From an uncultured Bacteroides sp. (lineage in GTDB: Bacteria > Bacteroidota > Bacteroidia > Bacteroidales > Bacteroidaceae): a DNA stretch of 64,000 nucleotides. The position numbers and the translations under genes were made by a program. The notes under the pieces are model-generated. The model saw only the letters and a program-made list of their open reading frames with translations. It made no database searches and was not told the DNA's origin. Below are positions 26,208 through 34,913 of the stretch, one piece after another. Position 1 is the first letter of the stretch. Each line of letters begins with the position of its first letter. Location of the stretch: the NCBI RefSeq assembly GCF_963675905.1, contig NZ_OY780936.1, positions 310,001-374,000 of the forward strand, in the 5' to 3' direction.

Positions 26208-26301
26208 ATATTTTCTGAATATATTATGCTTTATTCTATCTTCAGATTGTTGGTAATCTTCTGATTTATCTATATTTTCTGAATATATTATGCCTTATTC
26301 T
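26208..26301. repeat. 30-bp direct repeat overlapping the recA 3' end
   Basis: ATATTTTCTGAATATATTAT begins copies at 26208-26237 and 26272-26301; they differ at one of 30 positions. The second copy contains the recA stop codon (26288-26290), so the first is a duplicated recA tail 64 bp downstream. Confidence 0.85.
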
Positions 26302-27328
26302 CTTTCAGTTTTTCAAAGATTAAACCTTCCAGTTCGTCAGCTAGTTCAGGATTATCACTGATAACCTGTTTTGCACCATCTCTTCCCTGAGCAAGTTTAG
26401 TATCATTGTAGCTATACCATGAACCGCTCTTCTTGATAACTCCAAGTTCGGCACCAAGGTCAATTATTTCTCCTGAACGAGAGATACCTTCGCCAAACAT
26501 AATATCGAACTCAGCTTTACGGAATGGAGGAGCAACTTTATTCTTTACTACTTTTACACGAGTCTGATTACCGATAATTTCATCACCATCTTTAAGCTGA
26601 CTTGTACGACGGATATCCAAACGTACAGAAGCATAGAACTTCAAAGCGTTACCACCGGTTGTAGTTTCAGGGTTACCAAACATTACACCAATCTTTTCAC
26701 GCAACTGGTTAATGAAGATACAAGTTGTTTTTGTCTTGCTGATAGTACCAGTTAGCTTACGTAAAGCCTGAGACATTAAACGAGCCTGAAGTCCCATTTT
26801 ATTTTCTCCCATGTCGCCTTCTATTTCAGCTTTTGGAGTCAATGCAGCAACAGAGTCGATTACAACAATGTCAACAGCAGAAGAACGGATAAGTTGATCT
26901 GCGATCTCCAATGCCTGTTCACCGTTATCCGGTTGTGAAATTAAAAGGTTATCAATATCTACACCAAGTTTCGCAGCATAGAAGCGGTCGAAAGCATGCT
27001 CAGCATCAATGATTGCTGCAATACCTCCGGCTTTCTGAGCCTGAGCAATGGCATGAATTGCAAGTGTTGTTTTACCAGAAGATTCAGGACCGTAGATTTC
27101 AATAACCCTTCCTTTAGGATATCCACCAACTCCTAATGCTACATTTAACGCAATAGAACCGGTAGGGATTACTTCTACTTCCTGTACATTATCATCGCCG
27201 AGTTTCATGATAGAACCTTTGCCGTAGCTTTTTTCTATCTTATCCATGGCAGCCTGTAAGGCTTTTAATTTTTCGCTTGATGCCATATTTGTTTCAAAAT
27301 TTAATTCATCGCTATTTTTCTTTGCCAT
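26288..27328 (-). CDS. recA: Recombinase RecA
   Basis: 346 residues, normal length. Walker [11 protein letters not shown] at about 80, MAW-type region [20 protein letters not shown], Walker [15 protein letters not shown] and the L2 loop region [19 protein letters not shown]. It polymerises on single-stranded DNA for strand exchange and triggers the SOS response. It starts 30 bp after the bcp stop on the same strand, so the two are probably one transcript. Confidence 0.98.
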   Translation of the reverse strand: MAKKNSDELNFETNMASSEKLKALQAAMDKIEKSYGKGSIMKLGDDNVQEVEVIPTGSIALNVALGVGGYPKGRVIEIYGPESSGKTTLAIHAIAQAQKAGGIAAIIDAEHAFDRFYAAKLGVDIDNLLISQPDNGEQALEIADQLIRSSAVDIVVIDSVAALTPKAEIEGDMGENKMGLQARLMSQALRKLTGTISKTKTTCIFINQLREKIGVMFGNPETTTGGNALKFYASVRLDIRRTSQLKDGDEIIGNQTRVKVVKNKVAPPFRKAEFDIMFGEGISRSGEIIDLGAELGVIKKSGSWYSYNDTKLAQGRDGAKQVISDNPELADELEGLIFEKLKENKA

Positions 27329-27358
27329 AAATTAGTTATAAATTTACTTGTTTATACT

Positions 27359-27805
27359 TTATAAAATTTGTTGAGCATGATTCTTGGTGCTCACTTCTTT
27401 AGGTGTAATAATGCGCTCAATAATTCCTTCTTCATTAATAATGAAAGTAGTTCTTAATGTTCCCATATAAGATCTGCCATACATTTTCTTTTCGGCCCAC
27501 ACACCAAATTGTTCTACCAGTTTCTTTTCTGTGTCAGCAATCAAAGTAAAAGGAAGTTCATTCTTCTCGATAAATTTCTGATGAGATTTCTCATTATCTA
27601 CACTTACCCCAATTACTTCATATCCGGCTTTTCTTAGTTCGGTATAATTATCCCGGAGGCTGCAAGCCTGAGCTGTGCATCCCGAAGTATTATCTTTTGG
27701 ATAGAAGTATAATACCACTTTCTTTCCCTTGTAATTGCTAAGGCTAATTTCTTCGCCTTTTTCGTTTATTCCCAGTATATCAGGGGCTTTATCTCCTACA
27801 TTCAT
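27359..27805 (-). CDS. bcp: Thioredoxin-dependent thiol peroxidase (BCP/PrxQ)
   Basis: 148 residues. The peroxiredoxin active site YPKDNTSGCTAQACSLRD contains the peroxidatic Cys (GC at about 42-43) and a second Cys five residues on, the resolving Cys position of the atypical 2-Cys BCP group. It reduces hydroperoxides using thioredoxin in the cytosol. A promoter with -7 box TATCTTTG on the minus strand lies at 27841-27834. It leads a likely bcp-recA operon. Confidence 0.95.
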   Translation of the reverse strand: MNVGDKAPDILGINEKGEEISLSNYKGKKVVLYFYPKDNTSGCTAQACSLRDNYTELRKAGYEVIGVSVDNEKSHQKFIEKNELPFTLIADTEKKLVEQFGVWAEKKMYGRSYMGTLRTTFIINEEGIIERIITPKEVSTKNHAQQIL

Positions 27806-27887
27806 AATTCTTAATTGCTAGATTTAATGTTTACAAAGATAAAAATAAAAAGTTAAGTACGGCAATAATTGTTGCAAATCTGCTTAC

Positions 27888-28901
27888 TTAATAGAATAAT
27901 TCAATTTGGTTGTAACATCTTTTTTTTTTCTTTTTTGGGGTTATAAAGATGCTTTTAAATAGTTGCAGACTTACTCTTTTTCGTTTAGAGTACGATTCAA
28001 AATTCTCACTCTTGTAATCAAAGTCTTCTTGCCAACATGTAGTAGGGGAAATATAACAGTAGGTAGCTTCCTCAATTGAATTATCAGACTCTTTTGCCTT
28101 TTCGGTTACGAGAATGTTTTTCTTAGAAGGAGCAATACATATAATGCCCTTTCTTTTGCATTCATTAATTATTGGCGTAATTATACATTCGTAATTGTCA
28201 ACAATAGTTTGGGTTGAAAAATTGTTATAAACAGAATTACCTATTTTTTGGATGGGCCTTAATTGAATAATATCTAAAGGAACTTTGTTGAACAGATTAT
28301 TGAATTCTACTAAATCATATAAATTATCCTGGTTAATTGTATAATTAATCCGTAGCTTAAGATCCGGATATGTCTGCTTTACTTCAGCAATATTTTTAAG
28401 TAGTTCTGGTATATGTTCAAAATTACCGTTAGTCATGAAAAAATCGTAGGTCTCTTTCTTAAGACCATGCAAGGATAACGTGATCTCATTTAATCCTGCT
28501 TCGGCATATTTACTTAGAAGATCTTTGGTAATAAGAGCTCCGTTTGTAGTTATTGAAATATATGGAATGTGATGTTGCTTTCCCAAAGATATAATTTTCA
28601 GGAGATTTTTGTACAATGTAGGTTCAGCTCCACAACCAATCTGTAGTTTTAGTGCCCGGTGGAATATTGAATCAGCAATCAATTCAATATCTTCAGCATC
28701 TATCTTTTTGTGTTCTTTTGTTTTTGATTCGGAATCGCTGAAATAGCACATCCGGCATCGGAAATTACATGCAATGACAGGATCTAGAAAAATTCCTATA
28801 TATCTTTTGCTGAAGATATGTAGAAGATAAATTCCTAGTAATTTAATCCTTCTATTCTTAATTTTGCCAAACAGCTTTAAGAGGTGATAGACGTTTTTCA
28901 T
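27888..28901 (-). CDS. Radical SAM protein, substrate unknown
   Basis: 337 residues. The cluster motif CNFRCRMC (CxxxCxxC) at about 46-53 binds the 4Fe-4S cluster, and GCGAEPTLYKNLLKIISLG follows as the usual GGEP-like strand. The C-terminal third has more Cys (GIICIAP, YCYISPTTCWQ, RCYNQIELFY) that could hold an auxiliary SPASM/twitch-type cluster. A KKKKKK run near the C-terminus comes from a poly-T tract. It is monocistronic downstream of the carboxynorspermidine dehydrogenase terminator; no peptide precursor gene is visible beside it. Confidence 0.8.
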   Translation of the reverse strand: MKNVYHLLKLFGKIKNRRIKLLGIYLLHIFSKRYIGIFLDPVIACNFRCRMCYFSDSESKTKEHKKIDAEDIELIADSIFHRALKLQIGCGAEPTLYKNLLKIISLGKQHHIPYISITTNGALITKDLLSKYAEAGLNEITLSLHGLKKETYDFFMTNGNFEHIPELLKNIAEVKQTYPDLKLRINYTINQDNLYDLVEFNNLFNKVPLDIIQLRPIQKIGNSVYNNFSTQTIVDNYECIITPIINECKRKGIICIAPSKKNILVTEKAKESDNSIEEATYCYISPTTCWQEDFDYKSENFESYSKRKRVSLQLFKSIFITPKKKKKRCYNQIELFY

Positions 28902-28914
28902 GCATATAAAAGAA

Positions 28915-28938
28915 GAGGGAAATAATATTATTTCCCTC
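28915..28938 (-). terminator. Perfect palindromic hairpin after the dehydrogenase gene
   Basis: GAGGGAAATAAT and ATTATTTCCCTC form a perfect 24-bp palindrome, 14 bases past the stop at 28952 and 14 bases before the radical SAM start. T-tract after it is short, so termination may be partial. Confidence 0.6.
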
Positions 28939-28951
28939 CAAACTTTTTATT

Positions 28952-30145
28952 TTAAAGTTCCAAATCTCCGTCGAACACCTCTACCCAAGGTAAACCTTGT
29001 TTGTTTAGTTGTTCCATGAATGGATCCGGATTAAAGTCTTCTACGTTATTTACTCCAGGGTTTTTCCATTCGCCTTTAAGGAACATCATAGCTCCAATCA
29101 TGGCAGGAACACCTGTTGTATAACTTACACCCTGAGCGCCTGTTTCTTTATAAGCTGCTTCGTGGCTACAATTGTTATATACGTAATAAGTACATTCTTT
29201 ACCATCTTTGATACCGCGGATACGGCAACCGATAGACGTTTCTCCTGTATAGTTTTCACCAAGTTCTCCCGGATTAGGAAGAACTGCCTTAAGGAACTGA
29301 ATAGGAACAATCTTTTGTCCGTTGTAATCTATCTCATCAATACGAGCCATACCAATGTTCTGGATAACACGTAAGTGAGTAAGATATTCCTGACCGAAAG
29401 TCATCCAGAAACGAGCACGCTTCAATGTTGGATAGTTCTTAACCAGAGATTCAAGCTCTTCGTGGTAAATTACGTAAGATTCTTTAGGACCGATATTTGG
29501 ATAATTCAATGGCTTATGAATCTGATGAGGTTCAGTAACCACCCATTCACCATTTTCGTAATATTTTCCTTTCTGAGTAACCTCACGGATATTGATTTCC
29601 GGATTGAAGTTAGTAGCAAATGCTTTGTGATGATCGCCTGCATTACAGTCTACGATATCCAGATAATGAATTTCGTCGAAGTGATGTTTAGCTGCATAAG
29701 CAGTATATACTCCACTTACTCCCGGGTCGAAACCACATCCTAAGATAGCAGTCAGTCCGGCTTCTTTGAACTTATCTTGATAAGCCCATTGCCAGCTGTA
29801 TTCAAAGTGAGCTTCATCCTTTGGTTCGTAGTTAGCTGTATCAAGGTAGTTAACTCCTGCCTTCAGACAGGCATCCATAATGGTAAGGTCCTGATAAGGA
29901 AGGGCTACGTTGATTACGATTTCAGGTTTGAAATCATTGAATAAAGCAACCAGTTCATCTACATTATCGGCATCAACCTGAGCCGTTTTTATTCTGTCTC
30001 CACCTATAGCTTTAGCTATGGCATCACATTTCGATTTTGTACGGCTAGCCAACATGATATCTGTAAATACGTCAGCATTTTGTGCCACTTTATGTGCAAC
30101 AACGGTTCCAACACCGCCGGCACCAATAATTAGAACTCTACCCAT
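28952..30145 (-). CDS. Carboxynorspermidine dehydrogenase / saccharopine dehydrogenase family
   Basis: 397 residues. N-terminal Rossmann motif GAGGVGTVVAHKVAQ, then NVALPYQDLTIMDACLKAGV and LGCGFDPGVSGVYTAYAAKH, all typical of the Lys9-like family. In Bacteroidetes this length and sequence type correspond to the enzyme condensing a diamine or putrescine-type amine with aspartate semialdehyde using NADPH in the alternative polyamine route (carboxy(nor)spermidine). The partner decarboxylase gene is not in the window. It stands alone with a promoter-like -7 box TATCTTTG on the minus strand at 30191-30184. Confidence 0.88.
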   Translation of the reverse strand: MGRVLIIGAGGVGTVVAHKVAQNADVFTDIMLASRTKSKCDAIAKAIGGDRIKTAQVDADNVDELVALFNDFKPEIVINVALPYQDLTIMDACLKAGVNYLDTANYEPKDEAHFEYSWQWAYQDKFKEAGLTAILGCGFDPGVSGVYTAYAAKHHFDEIHYLDIVDCNAGDHHKAFATNFNPEINIREVTQKGKYYENGEWVVTEPHQIHKPLNYPNIGPKESYVIYHEELESLVKNYPTLKRARFWMTFGQEYLTHLRVIQNIGMARIDEIDYNGQKIVPIQFLKAVLPNPGELGENYTGETSIGCRIRGIKDGKECTYYVYNNCSHEAAYKETGAQGVSYTTGVPAMIGAMMFLKGEWKNPGVNNVEDFNPDPFMEQLNKQGLPWVEVFDGDLEL

Positions 30146-30270
30146 TTAAGTGTAATTTAATTGTTTTAACATTGATAACTCGGCAAAGATAAATAAATTA
30201 ATTGAGGTGGGGAATAATCTTATAATATTTATGTAGCTGTAATAATGGAACTTTTCTGTGTTTTTGAAGA

Positions 30271-31269
30271 CTATTTACCCATTCCGCCATTTTTGGCAAT
30301 TATCCATATAATTATGGGTGCTCCAAAGAGTGCGGTAACTGAATTAATAGGCAATGTTCCCTGACTGCCGGGCATTTGTGAAATAAGGTCGCACACGAGC
30401 ATAATGCTACTTCCGCAAAGAATGGAAGCGGGAATAATCATCTTATGATCGGATGTGTGAAAAATGCCCCGGGCAATATGTGGAATGGTTACGCCGATAA
30501 AGGCAATTGGTCCGGTAAAGGCGGTAGATGTTCCTGCCAATAGGGCAGTAGCCAGAATAATCCACAAGCGAGTGCGGGAAACAGATACTCCTAGTCCGGT
30601 GGCATACTTTTCGCCCAGCAATAAAACATTGAGCTTTTTCTGCATAATGAAGGCCAATAGTGTACCTACGATTATAATTGGTGCCATGATTGACATATAA
30701 TCCCAGCTCACAGCCGAAAGACTTCCAAAAGTCCAAGAAATGAATAGCTTCAAAGTATCCGGATTACTGGTGCTTTGCAGAATGCTGACAATGGCTCCGG
30801 CAAAGTTGCCGAACATCATTCCTATAATTAATAAAGATATAGTCTGCGGAACTTTCACAGATACAATAATAATCAGTAACAATACCCCAACAGCTCCCAG
30901 AATAGCAGCGGTAACCTGTCCCCATCCTGCAATTACAAACCAGGGAAGTGATGAGGCTCCCAAAGTGAGCAAGGCTACTCCCAGACTAGCTCCCGAAGTA
31001 ACACCCAGTACATCCGGTCCGGCAAGCGGATTGCGGAATAGAGTCTGCATCAGCACACCTGCCACGGACAGCGCCGCACCTGTAAGAATGGCAGTAAGGG
31101 CTTTAGGCAGGCGATAATTGATAATTATTTCTCGATATAAATCGTCTCCGCCACTTCCTATAAGTGAAGACCACACATCTTTTAGCGAAAGGTTTACACT
31201 TCCAAAAGCTATGTCACAGGTAAATGCAACAAAGAAAAGGAGTATCAGTAATAGAAATCTTGTTCTCAT
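30271..31269 (-). CDS. FecCD-family ABC transporter permease (iron/cobalamin type)
   Basis: 332 residues with nine or so hydrophobic helices. Conserved family segments: LPKALTAILTGAALSVAGVL, MQTLFRNPLAGPDVLGVTSG and GPIAFIGVTIPHIAR. It forms the membrane channel for siderophore-iron, haem or B12 uptake together with a binding protein and an ATPase. Its start overlaps the stop of the binding-protein gene by 4 bp (ATGA). No ATPase gene follows: the next gene downstream is unrelated. Confidence 0.93.
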   Translation of the reverse strand: MRTRFLLLILLFFVAFTCDIAFGSVNLSLKDVWSSLIGSGGDDLYREIIINYRLPKALTAILTGAALSVAGVLMQTLFRNPLAGPDVLGVTSGASLGVALLTLGASSLPWFVIAGWGQVTAAILGAVGVLLLIIIVSVKVPQTISLLIIGMMFGNFAGAIVSILQSTSNPDTLKLFISWTFGSLSAVSWDYMSIMAPIIIVGTLLAFIMQKKLNVLLLGEKYATGLGVSVSRTRLWIILATALLAGTSTAFTGPIAFIGVTIPHIARGIFHTSDHKMIIPASILCGSSIMLVCDLISQMPGSQGTLPINSVTALFGAPIIIWIIAKNGGMGK

Positions 31270-32390
31270 TTCAGCTTTTGCATGTAAGTGAATTCATAAT
31301 TGGGCAGCAGTTCAGGGTGAAGCGCTTTTATCATGTCACTAAGAATGAGGTAGGGGCGGGCGACGGCACTTTCCCAATAGTCATTACCTCCGGTGGCATT
31401 CATCCGTTTATTGTAATTATATACATTTCCCTCTTTGTATGCTTTGAATAGCTTGTATTTAGCATCTATTTTACCTAGTTCGTCCAATGAGTTAGCCTGA
31501 GAGCCTACCCACACATCTGCCTTGCTGAAATTAATCAAAGCCGATTCTATATTGGAAGAGATGCTGCCGCTGGTGGTATCATTCTCATAGAAATATGAGC
31601 CCCCGGCATCGCGGAACATCTTTGCATTAAAACTTCTTCCGGCCGGCATTGTCCATGTACCGCGGAAGTCTTGTCCGGATACCAAGGTAGGGCGATCTTT
31701 TACTTTCTGAGCCAATGCAGATACATCTTTATATCTTTTCTCCACATCATTGAACAGACTGTCTGCCAAGTCCGATTTATCGAAGAACGCTCCTATAAAT
31801 TTAATCCATTCTGCGCGTGCCAGTAAGGAAGTTTCCTGCCATTCAATATTATAGATAACCGACAGACCACTTTGGGTAAGCCTTTTGGAATTCTCATCTT
31901 CTGCATTGTAAGCCGAAGTCATTACCGCTTGCGGATGGAGCACGAGGAGATTCTCAATATCCAGATTGAAAGCATCTCCCAAATCCTTTACTCTGCCTTC
32001 TTTAACTCCCTTCAATATCTCCGGATTATAAACCCATGCAGCACTGCATACCCCGGTCACTTTGTTGAGTTCGCCCAGCATTTGCAGAAATTCAAAGTAA
32101 GTTGCCGAATTGGCAACCAGCGATTTCAGAGGAATCTGAATCTTTTTCCCATCCTGAGGAACACTTGTCTTTGTATCTTTTACCAGATAATATCTGGCAT
32201 ATATTTCTCCTTTTTTCCAGGGATTTAAGACTGTTACGCAAGTATAACTGTCCGTTTTTCCAATGGAAAAGCCTTCTGCGTACTTTATTTTAAGAGGTTC
32301 TCCTGCTGCCTCGCTTTTATTTTTTTGTTTATTGGTGCAACCAGTAAAAAGTATCAGTGTAAAAAGAAGTATATAATGTAGATGTTTCAT
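31266..32390 (-). CDS. ABC transporter substrate-binding lipoprotein (FecB/BtuF-like)
   Basis: 374 residues. A lipobox LFTGC (Cys at 18) marks a periplasmic lipoprotein. The body matches the helical-backbone binding-protein family: ENLLVLHPQAVMTSAYNAED, LVSGQDFRGTWTMPAGRS and ADVWVGSQANSLDEL. In Bacteroides these are usually predicted to bind ferric siderophores, haem or cobalamin. No cobalamin riboswitch box is seen upstream. It starts about 15 bases after a predicted transcription start and is coupled to the permease gene. Confidence 0.9.
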   Translation of the reverse strand: MKHLHYILLFTLILFTGCTNKQKNKSEAAGEPLKIKYAEGFSIGKTDSYTCVTVLNPWKKGEIYARYYLVKDTKTSVPQDGKKIQIPLKSLVANSATYFEFLQMLGELNKVTGVCSAAWVYNPEILKGVKEGRVKDLGDAFNLDIENLLVLHPQAVMTSAYNAEDENSKRLTQSGLSVIYNIEWQETSLLARAEWIKFIGAFFDKSDLADSLFNDVEKRYKDVSALAQKVKDRPTLVSGQDFRGTWTMPAGRSFNAKMFRDAGGSYFYENDTTSGSISSNIESALINFSKADVWVGSQANSLDELGKIDAKYKLFKAYKEGNVYNYNKRMNATGGNDYWESAVARPYLILSDMIKALHPELLPNYEFTYMQKLK

Positions 32391-32411
32391 CGGTTTATTG
32401 TTTTACTCAGA

Positions 32412-32419
32412 CAAAGGTA
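32412..32419 (-). promoter_or_regulatory. -7 box of the binding protein-permease operon
   Basis: TACCTTTG on the minus strand. No clear -33 TTTG at 20 bp. Transcription would start near 32405. Confidence 0.4.
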
Positions 32420-32675
32420 ATAAAATGCAGAAAGAAAGAAGTTATTTGGCTATCTTTTCTTTCCAGGAACCTAAGCTGATATACTGAGGCGGATAAACAA
32501 ATGATATTATATATGTATTAATTTAGCAGTACGGCTAATTTTGAAATAGTCTAGATTAAATATTAAAAAGGCCTAGTGTTAATTATAAAAAGGTGTACTG
32601 CTATTTAAGAGTATGTTTCGAGTAATTGATCTAGCTTACCTTATATTCATGCTAAGCACCGGAGAATGCTTTTCC

Positions 32676-32802
32676 TGTCAATTAAATGACGCACTCTGAC
32701 ATAACGGCAGTAATTCTGTCAGAATCCCCAATGAAATAGCAAACATAACTGTCATGCTATAAAAGTTTCTATAAGATTTTTGTTTTTGGCACGACGTTTG
32801 TT
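32676..32802 (+). promoter_or_regulatory. Sigma-54-like promoter of dnaK with upstream inverted repeats
   Basis: TTGGCACGACGTTTGTT at 32786-32802 matches TGGCAC-N5-TTGCW except GT for GC at -12. No TAnnTTTG box at suitable spacing was found. About 65-110 bp upstream are two inverted repeats: GTCA-ATTAAA-TGAC (32677-32690) and TCTGACA/TGTCAGA (32695-32701 and 32717-32723), the position expected for an enhancer-binding protein. The rest of 32420-32899 holds no gene. Confidence 0.45.
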
Positions 32803-32899
32803 TCTTAATTGGCGTATGCTTGCTTCAGGTACGAAAACAAAGTTAGAAAGCAATCTACAATATTAAATAGAATAATAATTAAAAAACAAAATATCAATC

Positions 32900-34822
32900 A
32901 TGGGAAAAATTATTGGAATTGACTTAGGAACAACAAATTCTTGTGTTTCTGTATTCGAAGGAAACGAGCCTGTAGTAATAGCAAACAGCGAAGGTAAACG
33001 TACAACTCCTTCTATTGTTGCATTTATAGACGGTGGCGAACGTAAAGTAGGCGATCCTGCAAAACGTCAGGCTGTAACAAACGCAAAGCGTACGGTATTC
33101 TCTATCAAACGTTTTATGGGTGAAAACTGGGATCAGGTTCAAAAGGAAATCTCTCGTATGCCATATAATGTAGTAAAAGGAGAGAATAATACCCCACGTG
33201 TTGATATTGACGGACGTCTTTATACTCCACAGGAAATTTCTGCAATGATTCTTCAGAAAATGAAAAAAACTGCAGAAGATTACCTTGGACAAGAAGTTAC
33301 TGAAGCTGTTATCACAGTTCCTGCATACTTTAGCGACTCTCAACGTCAGGCTACAAAAGAAGCCGGACAGATTGCCGGTCTTGAAGTTAAACGTATTGTA
33401 AACGAACCAACTGCTGCAGCTTTGGCTTACGGTCTTGACAAAGCTCACAAAGATATGAAGATCGCCGTATTCGACTTAGGTGGTGGTACATTCGATATCT
33501 CTATCCTTGAATTCGGTGGCGGTGTATTCGAAGTTCTTTCAACTAACGGTGATACTCACCTTGGTGGTGACGACTTCGACCAGGTTATTATCGACTGGTT
33601 GGCTGATGAATTTAAGAATGATGAAGGTGTAGACTTGCGTCAGGATCCAATGGCTCTTCAACGTTTGAAGGAAGCTGCCGAAAAAGCAAAAATTGAACTT
33701 TCTTCAACTACAACAACTGAAATCAACTTGCCATACATTATGCCGGTTGCAGGTGTGCCAAAGCACTTGGTTAAAACATTGAGCCGTGCTAAATTCGAAT
33801 CACTTGCACATAACTTGATTCAGGCTTGCGTTGAACCTTGCCGTAAAGCAATGGACGCTGCAGGATTAAGCAACTCAGATATCGACGAAGTTATCCTTGT
33901 AGGTGGTTCTACTCGTATTCCTGCTGTTCAGGATCTTGTTGAGAAATTCTTCGGAAAGACTCCTTCTAAAGGTGTAAACCCTGATGAAGTTGTTGCTATT
34001 GGTGCAGCAGTTCAAGGTGCTGTATTAACAGACGAAATTAAAGGCGTGGTTCTTTTGGATGTTACTCCACTTTCAATGGGTATTGAAACATTAGGTGGTG
34101 TAATGACTAAATTGATCGATGCAAATACAACTATCCCTTGCAAGAAGAGCGAAGTATTCTCTACTGCAGCCGATAACCAAAGTGAAGTAACTATCCATGT
34201 ACTTCAGGGAGAACGTCCAATGGCAAGTCAGAATAAGTCAATTGGTCAGTTCAACCTTTCAGGTATCGCTCCAGCTCGTCGTGGTATTCCTCAGATTGAA
34301 GTTGCTTTCGATATCGATGCAAACGGTATCCTGAAAGTAACAGCTAAAGATAAAGCTACAGGTAAGGAACAAACAATCCGTATTGAAGCTTCAAGTGGTT
34401 TGAGCAAAGACGAAATTGATCGTATGAAAGCTGAAGCTGAAGCTAACGCTGAAGCAGATAAGCAAGAACGTGAAAAGATTGACAAGCTGAATCAGGCAGA
34501 CAGCATGATCTTCCAGACTGAAAAGCAACTTGAAGAACTTGGCGATAAACTTCCAGCTGACAAGAAAGCTCCTATCGAAGCTGCTCTTGCTAAGCTGAAA
34601 GAAGCTCACAAGGCTCAGGATATTGCTGGTATCGACGCTGCAACAGCAGAGTTGAACAAAGTATTCCAGGCTGCAAGTGAACAAATGTATGCTCAGGGTG
34701 CTGGTCAGCCAGGTGCAGAGCAAGCTGGTCCTGACATGAATGCCGGTGCAGGTGCACAAGGTGGTTCTGACAAACATCAGGGAGACAATGTTCAGGATGC
34801 TGATTTTGAAGAAGTAAAATAA
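32900..34822 (+). CDS. dnaK: Chaperone DnaK (Hsp70)
   Basis: 640 residues, standard length. N-terminal [16 protein letters not shown], the phosphate loops [14 protein letters not shown] and [11 protein letters not shown] of the ATPase domain, then the substrate-binding domain ([27 protein letters not shown]) and a Gly/Gln-rich tail. It folds nascent and damaged proteins with DnaJ/GrpE and cooperates with ClpB. Its last 18 bases (34805-34822) are one copy of an exact direct repeat found again at 39369, which I read as an integration site. Confidence 0.98.
   Translation: MGKIIGIDLGTTNSCVSVFEGNEPVVIANSEGKRTTPSIVAFIDGGERKVGDPAKRQAVTNAKRTVFSIKRFMGENWDQVQKEISRMPYNVVKGENNTPRVDIDGRLYTPQEISAMILQKMKKTAEDYLGQEVTEAVITVPAYFSDSQRQATKEAGQIAGLEVKRIVNEPTAAALAYGLDKAHKDMKIAVFDLGGGTFDISILEFGGGVFEVLSTNGDTHLGGDDFDQVIIDWLADEFKNDEGVDLRQDPMALQRLKEAAEKAKIELSSTTTTEINLPYIMPVAGVPKHLVKTLSRAKFESLAHNLIQACVEPCRKAMDAAGLSNSDIDEVILVGGSTRIPAVQDLVEKFFGKTPSKGVNPDEVVAIGAAVQGAVLTDEIKGVVLLDVTPLSMGIETLGGVMTKLIDANTTIPCKKSEVFSTAADNQSEVTIHVLQGERPMASQNKSIGQFNLSGIAPARRGIPQIEVAFDIDANGILKVTAKDKATGKEQTIRIEASSGLSKDEIDRMKAEAEANAEADKQEREKIDKLNQADSMIFQTEKQLEELGDKLPADKKAPIEAALAKLKEAHKAQDIAGIDAATAELNKVFQAASEQMYAQGAGQPGAEQAGPDMNAGAGAQGGSDKHQGDNVQDADFEEVK
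34805..34822 (+). repeat. Left 18-bp direct repeat (attL-like), dnaK 3' end
   Basis: TTTGAAGAAGTAAAATAA; its final TAA is the dnaK stop codon. Confidence 0.7.
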
Positions 34823-34852
34823 AAAAATCAATAGATATTGATAATATAAGAT

Positions 34853-34888
34853 AAAGCGTGTAATTCGAATGGATTGCACGCTTTTTTT
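34853..34888 (+). terminator. Terminator downstream of dnaK
   Basis: AAAGCGTGTAAT (34853-34864) pairs with ATTGCACGCTTT (34873-34884) with one mismatch, then a T-run to 34888. It lies inside the proposed island and would serve dnaK and, weakly, the convergent NTPase gene. Confidence 0.8.
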
Positions 34889-34913
34889 ATTGATAAATTG
34901 TTATTTTGTATTT

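Noticed and set aside
32391-32899. Cobalamin riboswitch before the uptake operon
   Set aside because: No B12 box or riboswitch-like architecture on the minus strand; the leader is only about 15 nt.
32924-33448. 174-residue antisense ORF in dnaK
   Set aside because: Cys/Phe-rich shadow translation of a highly conserved gene.
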